In this document: piece after piece, positions 45,581 through 53,007 of the stretch | Layout of the letters: the number at the start of each line of letters is the position of its first letter | How positions within the stretch are numbered: position 1 is the stretch's first letter | NCBI RefSeq assembly: GCF_011064285.1 | Contig: NZ_CP049332.1 | Span: forward strand, 62,001 to 126,000 | Reading direction: 5' to 3' | DNA: 64,000 nt | Source: Vibrio ziniensis | GTDB taxonomy: Bacteria; Pseudomonadota; Gammaproteobacteria; Enterobacterales; Vibrionaceae | Position numbers and translations under genes: made by a program | Notes under the pieces: model-generated | What the model was told of the DNA's origin: nothing | The model's input: the letters and a program-made list of their open reading frames with translations, nothing else | Database searches by the model: none

Positions 45581-46585
45581 TCACTTACCTTCTGCATTAA
45601 GAGCCATAGTAGAAATGACATCGCCCTCTTCAAGACCCGACAGCACTTCCGTATAGTCACCATAGGTTTGGCCTAAACGAACTGGATTAAGCACGCGGCT
45701 TTCACCTTGAATTCGAAACACAGAGCTAAGTTCTGCTCTACGCACAACCGAACTGTTCGGAATGAGGATAGTGTCTCTGTCACCATAGTGGAACTCGGTT
45801 TTCACCCACATACCCGGAACAAAAGAAGTGATTTGTTCAGGCAGATTCAGACGGATTTTGAAGGTATGAGATTGAGGATCCGCATAGCTAAACAAGCTGT
45901 ATTGAGTTGGAAGAATGCGTTCACCCTGCGGTGACACCACTTCAAACTGGGCAACATCCAATACAGCGGGTTGATAACGTTGTGGGATCTCCGTTTCTAC
46001 ACGGAGTTTATCGGTAGAAAAACCACTTATCAGCGGCGTTCCCGGAGCAACTGTCTCGCCCAGTTCGACATGTCTTTGCGTAACCACGCCTTCATATGGC
46101 GCTGTTACACTTGTATAACCAAGGGATTCTTTGGCTTGAGCAACTGAGGCTTGAGCTGATTTCACGGCTGCGGCTGCGCTGCGAGCTCTTGCTTCTGCCG
46201 AGTCCATGACATCTTGTGAAATTGCACCTTTAGGGAAAAGTTGACGATAGCGCTTCACTTGCGCTTGGGCTTCTCTGTCTTGAGCAATAGCACTTGCCAG
46301 TTGCGCTTGGGCGGCATCTAACGAAGCGGATTGTTGAACAGCGCTGATTTCCAACAGCACTGTTCCTTTTTTCACGTAGTCGTTCACATCAACATTCAAG
46401 CCGACGATTCGGCCAGAAGTTTGTGAAGCAACGGTACCTTGATTAATGGGTTGAACAACGCCATCAAGTTGCACTACTTGCGAGAGCGACTCACTCTTTA
46501 CGATGTAACGTTCACTGATCTGTTCTGCACTTACGTAACCTGAAGAGGCTAGCGCCGCAGCAATACTCAAAGTTAACCATCTCAT
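45581..46585 (-). CDS. RND efflux periplasmic membrane fusion protein
   Basis: This 334-residue adaptor has a signal peptide (LTLSIAAALASSGYVSA) and then the MFP plan. The first lipoyl-like half is at about 40-75 (NVDVNDYVKKGTVLLEI), and an alpha-hairpin coiled coil (about 80-145) is rich in Ala/Gln. The second lipoyl half, YTSVTAPYEGVVTQRHVELGETVAPGTPLI, is followed by a beta-barrel. It links the inner membrane pump to an outer membrane channel encoded elsewhere. The start has GGAG at good spacing. It follows the YeeE pair on the same strand after a 96-base gap with tandem repeats. Confidence 0.9.
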   Translation of the reverse strand: MRWLTLSIAAALASSGYVSAEQISERYIVKSESLSQVVQLDGVVQPINQGTVASQTSGRIVGLNVDVNDYVKKGTVLLEISAVQQSASLDAAQAQLASAIAQDREAQAQVKRYRQLFPKGAISQDVMDSAEARARSAAAAVKSAQASVAQAKESLGYTSVTAPYEGVVTQRHVELGETVAPGTPLISGFSTDKLRVETEIPQRYQPAVLDVAQFEVVSPQGERILPTQYSLFSYADPQSHTFKIRLNLPEQITSFVPGMWVKTEFHYGDRDTILIPNSSVVRRAELSSVFRIQGESRVLNPVRLGQTYGDYTEVLSGLEEGDVISTMALNAEGK

Positions 46586-46636
46586 AAGTCACTCTCCTTA
46601 GTGCTTAGATACCGCTAGCTACTTAGTTTGTATAAG

Positions 46637-46662
46637 TCGTTACCTATACTCGATTCCTATAC
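46637..46662. repeat. Tandem 13-base direct repeats upstream of the RND operon
   Basis: On the minus strand GTATAGGAATCGA is followed directly by GTATAGGTAACGA (11 of 13 identical), and then CTTATAC. It lies 52-77 bases upstream of the fusion-protein start. This is a plausible binding site for a regulator that reads direct repeats; the regulator is unknown. Confidence 0.5.
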
Positions 46663-46681
46663 ATCTAATAGCATAGTATGA

Positions 46682-47140
46682 CTAAGCTGTTTGTGATTGA
46701 GCTTGTTTACTATTCTTAATACAGATCAATAAGTTTGTTGCGCCAAGGCCAACCATCATACAAGCGAAGAAAATCCAAGCGCCTGAGTTACCCAAGGCAA
46801 GGCTTGAAACCACAGGTCCTGGACAAATACCTGCAATACCCCAACCCAAACCGAAAATTGCTGCACCGCCCAGTAAACGATTATCTACTGTTTTGTTTGT
46901 TGCCAAACAGAATTCTTCAGCGTTAACTGGCTTTTGTTTTGGTTTGATAAGGAAGAAGTACGCTGGCATAAACACCATCAGAGCTCCGCCCATTACGAAC
47001 ATCAAACTTGGATCCCAGTTTCCGGCTACATCTAGAAAACCCAATACTTTTGCAGGGTTTGCCATACCAGAAATGATCATACCAATACCAAACAACACGC
47101 CCGCCAACAGAGACGTTAATCGAAACAACATATTATTCAT
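46682..47140 (-). CDS. YeeE/YedE half-transporter, second of a pair
   Basis: This 152-residue membrane protein has four helices and the half-size YeeE/YedE fold. Conserved features are LLAGVLFGIGMIISGMANPAKVLGFLD and GLGWGIAGICPGPVVSSLALGN, with the cysteine in GICPGP. YeeE relatives move thiosulfate or related sulfur compounds. It pairs with the gene at 47198-47617 and sits downstream of the ArsR repressor. It is of the PmpA/PmpB type, named by position only. The 57-base gap between the pair suits one mRNA. Confidence 0.82.
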   Translation of the reverse strand: MNNMLFRLTSLLAGVLFGIGMIISGMANPAKVLGFLDVAGNWDPSLMFVMGGALMVFMPAYFFLIKPKQKPVNAEEFCLATNKTVDNRLLGGAAIFGLGWGIAGICPGPVVSSLALGNSGAWIFFACMMVGLGATNLLICIKNSKQAQSQTA

Positions 47141-47197
47141 TTGAATGCACCTATTAGTTTAAAACTTAAGCTTATGTTTTAACTATAAAAGCTAAAA

Positions 47198-47617
47198 TTA
47201 AAGAACATGGAAACGGACGAAAACCGTTACTGCTGCTACTGCCATAAATACGCAGGTAGCGACAATAGAACGCTTAGATAAACGTCCAATGCCACAGATG
47301 CCATGTCCGCTAGTACAACCGTTACCTAAACGTGTACCAACGCCAACTAATAGACCCGCAATTGCGAGCATTGCACTACTTGTTTCGAACTGAACTGGAG
47401 CTTCACCACCTAGCATCAACACAGCCAGCACGCCGCCAGAAATCATTCCCAGAGCGAACAGTAGTCGCCATGCAAAATCCTTCGTTTTTGGTGTCATCAA
47501 GCCCGTTAAAATACCGCTGATACCCGCTACTTTTCCGTTCATTAGCAACATCAATGTTGCTGAAATACCTAATAAGATGCCTCCGGCCAAAGATTCCCAT
47601 GGAATGGAAAAAGCCAT
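47198..47617 (-). CDS. YeeE/YedE half-transporter, first of a pair
   Basis: This 139-residue, four-helix protein has the first-half YeeE motifs: PWESLAGGILLGISATLMLLMNGKVAGISGILTGL and RLGNGCTSGHGICGIGRLSKRS, with two conserved cysteines. Together with its partner it would make a complete channel for a sulfur compound. It lies 38 bases downstream of the ArsR gene and is transcribed with it, so the repressor probably controls its own cluster. Confidence 0.83.
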   Translation of the reverse strand: MAFSIPWESLAGGILLGISATLMLLMNGKVAGISGILTGLMTPKTKDFAWRLLFALGMISGGVLAVLMLGGEAPVQFETSSAMLAIAGLLVGVGTRLGNGCTSGHGICGIGRLSKRSIVATCVFMAVAAVTVFVRFHVL

Positions 47618-47655
47618 AACTACCTCTATAAATTAAAGTTTTAAATTAAAAAATA

Positions 47656-47958
47656 TTACCCACAAAACGTCGTTTGCAGGCTTTGAATCAGTTGAGTTAC
47701 ACGGTTGTCTGCGAGCGAATAAAACACTTGTTGAGACTCTTTACGAGCCTTAATAAGACCATGTTTACGTAACACGGTTAAGTGTTGAGAAAAAGCAGAC
47801 TGGCTCAAAGCTGAGCCTTGTTGCAACATACCCACACCAACTTCACCTTTGGTTAGTTGGCATAAAACCATTAAGCGCTCAGGATGCGCCATAATTCTTA
47901 GCAGTTCAGAGACTTCCGCTGCATTTTTCTTCATTGTATTAATGTTGACAGCTTCCAT
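47656..47958 (-). CDS. ArsR-family repressor, persulfide-sensor type (SqrR/BigR/YgaV/HlyU group)
   Basis: This 100-residue winged-helix protein has the ArsR helix-turn-helix (SALSQSAFSQHLTVLRKHGLIKARKESQQVFYSLA). Two cysteines, C33 (RLMVLCQLT) and C99 (TTFCG), are 66 residues apart. That is the spacing of the persulfide-sensing pair in SqrR, BigR and HlyU. Metal-binding ArsR motifs (CxC) are absent. It most likely senses reactive sulfur and represses this cluster through the two 16-bp palindromes just upstream. Its paralogue HlyU is expected elsewhere in Vibrio genomes, so this is not assumed to be HlyU. Confidence 0.82.
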   Translation of the reverse strand: MEAVNINTMKKNAAEVSELLRIMAHPERLMVLCQLTKGEVGVGMLQQGSALSQSAFSQHLTVLRKHGLIKARKESQQVFYSLADNRVTQLIQSLQTTFCG

Positions 47959-47984
47959 CGTCTAACCCTCATTTAAATCGTTGA

Positions 47985-48000
47985 ATTAGATTCTACTAAT
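47985..48000. promoter_or_regulatory. Candidate operator 1 of the ArsR-type repressor
   Basis: ATTAGATTCTACTAAT is a 16-base dyad with ATTAG/CTAAT arms, 27 bases upstream of the repressor start. It shares arms and size with the palindrome at 48054. Confidence 0.6.
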
Positions 48001-48053
48001 AAATAAACATTAGTCAACGCTTATTTAGTATTTATAAAATTAGATGAATTAAC

Positions 48054-48069
48054 ATTAGACATTTCTAAT
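48054..48069. promoter_or_regulatory. Candidate operator 2 of the ArsR-type repressor
   Basis: ATTAGACATTTCTAAT is a 16-base dyad with six-base ATTAGA/TCTAAT arms, 46 bases upstream of the DUF2892 gene. Each divergent unit therefore has its own copy, 69 bases apart. Confidence 0.65.
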
Positions 48070-48114
48070 TTAAGGTTCTATAGTGATTGCATTAATCCAG
48101 CGGAGGGTAACAAA

Positions 48115-48300
48115 ATGACTATTGAAAACGGTGTAAGAGTATTAGCTGGCAGTATGATACTGATCTCAGTAATTTTGACTGCATTCGTCCACCCTAACTT
48201 TGTTTGGTTGACGGTTTTTGTTGGTGCCAACCTGATTCAGAGTGCCTTCACAGGGATATGTCCAGCAGTTTATTTTCTGAAAAAATTAGGCTTACGTTAG
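48115..48300 (+). CDS. DUF2892 (YgaP-type) inner membrane protein
   Basis: This 61-residue protein has two membrane helices and the DUF2892 pattern: IENGVRVLAGSMILISVIL and FTGICPAVYFLKKLGLR, with the conserved cysteine in GICP. The same domain is the membrane part of E. coli YgaP, where it is fused to a rhodanese. Here it is free-standing and is followed by a rhodanese-bearing reductase 68 bases downstream, so the two may act together. It has a strong CGGAGGG ribosome site. Confidence 0.85.
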   Translation: MTIENGVRVLAGSMILISVILTAFVHPNFVWLTVFVGANLIQSAFTGICPAVYFLKKLGLR

Positions 48301-48302
48301 TA

Positions 48303-48345
48303 GCTCGTAACAAAGCTATCAAACAACTTTGATAGCTTTGCGAGC
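48303..48345 (+). promoter_or_regulatory. Stem-loop between DUF2892 and CoA-disulfide reductase genes
   Basis: A perfect 12-bp stem (AAAGCTATCAAA / TTTGATAGCTTT, 48312-48339) with a 4-base loop is extended by GCTCG / CGAGC across a small internal loop. No T run follows, so it looks more like an mRNA-stability or partial-attenuation element than a full terminator. Confidence 0.6.
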
Positions 48346-48368
48346 CAAAACAAAACTTGGAGTAAATT

Positions 48369-50066
48369 ATGACTAAGATCGTGATCATTGGTGGTGTTGC
48401 AGGTGGTGCTTCTGCCGCGGCTCGTGCTCGTCGTTTAAGCGAAGATGCACAAATCATTATGTTTGAACGTGGGCCGTTCGTTTCGTTTGCCAACTGTGGG
48501 TTGCCATATCACATCGGTGGAGACATCAAAGAACGCGGTAATCTTCTACTACAAACGCCGGAAAGCTTCCTTGCGCGTTTTAATGTAGACGTACGTGTGA
48601 TGAATGAAGTACTCCGCATTAACCGCGAAGAAAAAACCATCACAGTTCGTAATCTATTAGACCAAAGTGAATACACAGAAAGCTATGATTTTCTACTTCT
48701 AAGCCCAGGCGCTGGCCCAGTAGTTCCACCGATCCCAGGTTTAGATAACCCATTGACGCATTCACTGCGCAACATTCCAGATATGGATAAGATTATCCAA
48801 ACCATTAATACCAACCAAGTTGACCACGCAACGGTTGTGGGTGGTGGTTTTATCGGTTTGGAAATGATGGAAGCGTTCCACCAGCTTGGTATTAAAACCA
48901 CTCTGTTAGAGATGGCTGACCAAGTGATGACGCCAGTAGACCGTGAAATGGCGGGCTTTGCTCACGCAGAAATCAAAGCAAAAGGCATCGACTTACGCTT
49001 ATCTACCGCTCTGAAATCGGTAGAGTTCAAGCCAACAACATCACTCGCAAGTATGGATTCTGGTCAAGCAGAGCACCAACATGTGAATGGCGAACTTGAG
49101 CTAACGCTAAGCAATGGCGACACACTTACCACTGATATTCTTATCATGGCCATTGGTGTGCGTCCTGAAACCAAATTGGCGTCAGAAGCAGGTCTGCAAA
49201 TTGGTGAACTTGGCGGTATTTATACTAACGATTACATGCAAACCAGCGATCCATCCATCTATGCGGTTGGTGATGCTATTGAAGAAAAAGATTTCGTAAC
49301 GGGCAAGCAAACATTGGTGCCTCTTGCTGGTCCTGCAAACCGTCAAGGCCGTATGGCAGCAGACAACATGTTAGGCCGCAAAGAAACTTACCAAGGTACT
49401 CAAGGTACTGCGATTTGTAAGATCTTCGATTTAGCTGTCGCTTCAACTGGTAAGAACGAGAAGCAGCTAAAACGTGAAGGCGTTGAGTACGAAAAAGTGT
49501 ATGTACACACGGCTAGCCACGCGAGCTACTACCCAGGTGCTGAAGTAGTTTCGTTCAAAATGCTGTTCGATCCTAAGTCAGGCAAAATCTTCGGTGCGCA
49601 AGCAGTGGGTAAAGATGGTATCGACAAGCGTATCGACGTGATGGCGGTCGCTCAACGTGCAGGTATGACTGTTGAGCAGTTACAGCACCTTGAGCTGACT
49701 TACGCGCCACCATTCGGCAGTGCGAAAGACGTGATCAACCAAGCGGCATTCGTAGCGAACAACCTCATCAAAGGCGATTCAACTGTAATTCACTTTGACG
49801 AGATTGATAACCTAACTGAGGACCAACTACTGCTTGATGTACGTAACCCAGGTGAGCTGAAAAATGGACACCTACCAGGTGCAGTAAACATCCCAGTAGA
49901 CCAGTTACGTCAACGTATGAATGAACTGCCAAAAGACAAAGAGATTGTGATCTACTGTCAGGTGGGTCTGCGCGGAAACGTGGCATACCGTCAGCTAGTA
50001 AACAACGGTTATAAAGCACGTAACCTACTAGGTGGTTACCGCACTTACCTGTTTGCTAAAGCATAA
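48369..50066 (+). CDS. CoA-disulfide/persulfide reductase with rhodanese domain
   Basis: This 565-residue flavoprotein reduces CoA disulfide or persulfide with NAD(P)H. The N-terminal FAD/NAD part has IVIIGGVAGGASAAARARR, active cysteine 43 in SFANCGLPYHIGG, an NAD-binding GGGFIGLEMMEAF and YAVGDAIEEKD. A dimerisation domain follows, then a C-terminal rhodanese domain (about 465-565) with active cysteine near 530 in VIYCQVGLRGN. This CoADR-rhodanese arrangement is found in sulfur-stress genes of many bacteria. It is probably induced with DUF2892 when the ArsR-type repressor is inactivated. Confidence 0.9.
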   Translation: MTKIVIIGGVAGGASAAARARRLSEDAQIIMFERGPFVSFANCGLPYHIGGDIKERGNLLLQTPESFLARFNVDVRVMNEVLRINREEKTITVRNLLDQSEYTESYDFLLLSPGAGPVVPPIPGLDNPLTHSLRNIPDMDKIIQTINTNQVDHATVVGGGFIGLEMMEAFHQLGIKTTLLEMADQVMTPVDREMAGFAHAEIKAKGIDLRLSTALKSVEFKPTTSLASMDSGQAEHQHVNGELELTLSNGDTLTTDILIMAIGVRPETKLASEAGLQIGELGGIYTNDYMQTSDPSIYAVGDAIEEKDFVTGKQTLVPLAGPANRQGRMAADNMLGRKETYQGTQGTAICKIFDLAVASTGKNEKQLKREGVEYEKVYVHTASHASYYPGAEVVSFKMLFDPKSGKIFGAQAVGKDGIDKRIDVMAVAQRAGMTVEQLQHLELTYAPPFGSAKDVINQAAFVANNLIKGDSTVIHFDEIDNLTEDQLLLDVRNPGELKNGHLPGAVNIPVDQLRQRMNELPKDKEIVIYCQVGLRGNVAYRQLVNNGYKARNLLGGYRTYLFAKA

Positions 50067-50411
50067 GGTTTAAATTTAATAATTACCACCGCCCTAGGCG
50101 GTTGTTTAAGCCTGATAAAAAAGAAATAGCCAGCACAAATTGTGCTGGCTATTGACTTATAAGGCCATGAATAAATAACTCATTCATACATAAAAACGGG
50201 TTACACAGAATATGAGATTTGAAGTGTTAATCTACAAACAGAGAATGAAAGATCGCTTTACATTCAGAAGACCCGTTGCATTTTGACTACTAGAAAATCA
50301 GATAACTCTTCTAATTATTTGGGAAATAAACAACTAAACTATTTATATCTTTTTGCTACTTCCCAACTATTTAGACACTTAAGTTATCAATGTAGATTAC
50401 CGTCTATTTCA
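50067..50411. other. Non-coding gap between two convergent genes
   Basis: No gene is recognised in these 345 bases. They hold a weak 6-bp hairpin (ACCGCC / GGCGGT, 50088-50102), a very strong inverted repeat at 50125-50153 (listed separately), and then AT-rich sequence without clear structure. Confidence 0.5.
50125..50153. terminator. Strong inverted repeat after the CoA-disulfide reductase gene
   Basis: AATAGCCAGCACAA and TTGTGCTGGCTATT form a perfect 14-bp inverted repeat around one central base. It sits between convergent genes and probably ends transcription from both sides, although the flanks are only weakly T-rich. Confidence 0.65.
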
Positions 50412-51785
50412 TTAAGCTTTCTGAGTTGTCAGATCTTCATCTGAGACTGCTTCACCTAGGATTCGGCTTGTAATGGTACCTGCAGTCATCGCACCAGACA
50501 CATTTAATGCGGTACGCGCCATATCAATTAGAGGTTCAATAGAGATAAGCAATGCAGCAATTGTTACAGGTAAGCCCATCGCTGGCAGAACAATCAATGC
50601 AGCAAACGTCGCACCACCACCCACTCCAGCAATACCGAATGAACTAATAGTGATCATAGCAACTAGAGAAACAATGAAATGGATGCTTAACGGGTCGATC
50701 CCTACACTTGGCGCAACCATCACTGCAAGCATTGCTGGGTAGATACCAGCACAACCATTCTGACCGATTGTCGCACCGAAAGAAGCCGATAGATTTGCAA
50801 TTGCTGGCGGAACACGCAATTTCTCTATTTGTGCTTCTACGTTCAGTGGAATTGTTGCTGCAGAGCTACGAGAAGTAAAGGCAAAAGCTAGAACAGGTAA
50901 AATCTTAGTGAAGTACTCTTTAGGGCTCACACCCACAAAAGAAACCAACACACCATGCACCACAAACATTAGAGCAATAGCAACATATGATGCAACTATA
51001 AAGCTAAGCAGATTTAAAATATCTGATGCGCTAGACGTTGCGACCACTTTCGCCATCAAAGCAGCAACACCGTATGGAGTTAGAGCCATGATCATTTTCA
51101 CAAGGCGCATAACTACATATTGAGCATTTTCTACAAAGCTACGGATAGACGAAGCAGACTCTTCTTTTTCAATCATCACTTTACGCGCAGCAATGCCAGT
51201 AAGAACACCGAAAATGACTACTGCGATGATCGATGTAGAACGAGCGCCAGTCAAGTCAGCAAAAGGGTTAGTTGGAATGAAGCTGATTAACATTTGAGGA
51301 ATGGTTAGGTCGCTTACGCTTGACGAGCGGCTTTCAAGTACTGCAATACGCGCGGTTTCACGAGCGCCTTCTGTTAGACCTTCAGCACTCAAACCAAATA
51401 CATGAGCGATACCAATACCAATAATCGCAGAGATCGCTGTAGTGAAAAGAAGTACTCCAATAGTTAATCCTGAGATTTTGCCCAGAGAGCCACCTTTCTC
51501 CAGTTTAACTACCGCAGAAATCATAGAAACCAGAACTAAAGGCATGATGACCATTTTCAATAAGCCAACATAACCGCTGCCAACCACTTTTACCCAATCA
51601 AGAGTTTGACCAATAACTGGATTACCTTCACCAAAAATAAGCTGAAGACCAAGACCAAACAAGCTGCCTGAAATTAGTCCCAAAAGAACTAGGCGTGAAA
51701 GTGTGTTTTGTTTTTGCTGCTGTTTAAACAACAGAAAGAGAATACCAGCGAATACTGCTAAAGCTGCGATAACCGCGACTGACAT
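50412..51785 (-). CDS. tcyP: Cystine-type dicarboxylate/amino acid:cation symporter (TcyP-like)
   Basis: This 457-residue DAACS-family transporter is of the L-cystine type (E. coli TcyP/YdjN is similar in length). It has about ten membrane helices. Conserved features are YVGLLKMVIMPLVLVSMISAVVKLE, FTSRSSAATIPLNVEAQ and NGCAGIYPAMLAVM. The ATG at 51785 follows GAGG at good distance; a TTG frame six codons earlier is unlikely. The neighbouring sulfur genes make cystine uptake a sensible role, but the link is not proven. It is a single gene. Confidence 0.82.
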   Translation of the reverse strand: MSVAVIAALAVFAGILFLLFKQQQKQNTLSRLVLLGLISGSLFGLGLQLIFGEGNPVIGQTLDWVKVVGSGYVGLLKMVIMPLVLVSMISAVVKLEKGGSLGKISGLTIGVLLFTTAISAIIGIGIAHVFGLSAEGLTEGARETARIAVLESRSSSVSDLTIPQMLISFIPTNPFADLTGARSTSIIAVVIFGVLTGIAARKVMIEKEESASSIRSFVENAQYVVMRLVKMIMALTPYGVAALMAKVVATSSASDILNLLSFIVASYVAIALMFVVHGVLVSFVGVSPKEYFTKILPVLAFAFTSRSSAATIPLNVEAQIEKLRVPPAIANLSASFGATIGQNGCAGIYPAMLAVMVAPSVGIDPLSIHFIVSLVAMITISSFGIAGVGGGATFAALIVLPAMGLPVTIAALLISIEPLIDMARTALNVSGAMTAGTITSRILGEAVSDEDLTTQKA

Positions 51786-51923
51786 ACGACATTCCTCAGA
51801 CAATGGAAAATGGGGGTTTCAGATATAACTCTGACAAAGGAGCGTAAAGTAGTGGTTTACCCTGAAATAATCCAATGCACATTTGTTCTTGGATATGCCA
51901 AATTGTTCTGATTAACCCAACCG

Positions 51924-51961
51924 ATATGAAAAAAGGGAGCAAATGCTCCCTTTTTTCATAT
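51924..51961. terminator. Strong hairpin between the dehydrogenase and cystine transporter genes
   Basis: A perfect 17-bp stem closes a 4-base loop: ATATGAAAAAAGGGAGC (51924-51940) pairs with 51945-51961. It lies 93 bases past the dehydrogenase stop and ends that operon. A-rich and T-rich flanks allow use in either direction. Confidence 0.88.
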
Positions 51962-52053
51962 GGTATTAACTTAATTCATATAGAACAGAATGACTCCTAC
52001 TACCAACATTCAACAGCTATAGACCAGCATTTATTCATATGACTTAAAGTTCT

Positions 52054-53007
52054 CTACATTTGGTTAACTATGTTTTTAGGCTTGCTGTTATGTACCAATA
52101 GTTCAATGATATTGTCTACCGCTTGGATACCTAACTCATTAATTGCACCATCAGTATACCCAGCGACATGAGAAGTCGCGACAAAGTTATCCAACGTAAA
52201 TAGTCGGCTCTCTTTATTTGGTTCTACATCAAACACATCAAATGCAGCACCCGCCAATATACCTTTCGAGAGAGCTTGATACAAAGCGTCTTCATCAACT
52301 AAGCCGCCTCTTGAGCAGTTTACTAGGAAAGCCGTCTCTTTCATCATCGATAGCTTTTCTTCATTAATAATGGATTTCGTCGATTCAAGTAATGGTAAAT
52401 GAAGAGAAACGAAGTCGGATTCTTTGAGCACCTCTTCAAGAGTACACAATTCGATATGATTCTGTTTTGCAAACTCTTGATTAGGGAATGGGTCATAGGC
52501 TTTGATCGTCATGTTGAAGCCTTTAGATCTCAATGCCACTTGCTGTCCAATACTTCCCAATCCAAGTATACCTAGCGTCTTACCATAAACATCTGTAGAG
52601 AATACTTTTGGCCATTCGCCTTTCTTCGTTTTTTCATTAGCAAATGAAATTTTACGTGCCACATCGATCAACATGCCGAAAGAATGGTCTGCGACAGCAT
52701 GTTTGTTAGCATTTGGAACATTTGTAATGTAAACGTGATGTGCAGATGCCTGAAGCAAGTCGATATTGTCTACACCAACGCCATGCTTACAAATGATTTT
52801 CATATCCGGCGCATGTTTAAAGAAATCTTCATCAGTAGGCGTAAACGCTGTAATCATAGCCACAGCACCTTTTAATTCAGCAAATAATGCCTCACCACTT
52901 AACGTACTGTCGATTCTCACCAACTCGAAACCATGCTGCTCTAATTTTTTGACCGGAGCATCTGAATATTTTGCGAATGAATCTGAGCTACATAAAACTT
53001 TCATCAT
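52054..53007 (-). CDS. D-2-hydroxyacid dehydrogenase (phosphoglycerate dehydrogenase-like)
   Basis: This 317-residue NAD-dependent dehydrogenase has the NAD site LGLGSIGQQVALRSKG. The catalytic Arg is in NCSRGGLVDE, the Glu in FDVFDVEP and the His in TSHVAGYT. An N-terminal catalytic domain starts MKVLCSSDSF. It is likely to reduce a 2-keto acid or oxidise a 2-hydroxy acid. The start overlaps the tctA stop (TGATG), so it is the last gene of the six-gene minus-strand operon. The substrate is unknown. Confidence 0.88.
   Translation of the reverse strand: MMKVLCSSDSFAKYSDAPVKKLEQHGFELVRIDSTLSGEALFAELKGAVAMITAFTPTDEDFFKHAPDMKIICKHGVGVDNIDLLQASAHHVYITNVPNANKHAVADHSFGMLIDVARKISFANEKTKKGEWPKVFSTDVYGKTLGILGLGSIGQQVALRSKGFNMTIKAYDPFPNQEFAKQNHIELCTLEEVLKESDFVSLHLPLLESTKSIINEEKLSMMKETAFLVNCSRGGLVDEDALYQALSKGILAGAAFDVFDVEPNKESRLFTLDNFVATSHVAGYTDGAINELGIQAVDNIIELLVHNSKPKNIVNQM

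Noticed and set aside
47656..47958. Calling the ArsR gene hlyU
   Set aside because: Shared cysteine spacing is not enough; HlyU is a separate gene in Vibrio and its usual neighbours are absent.
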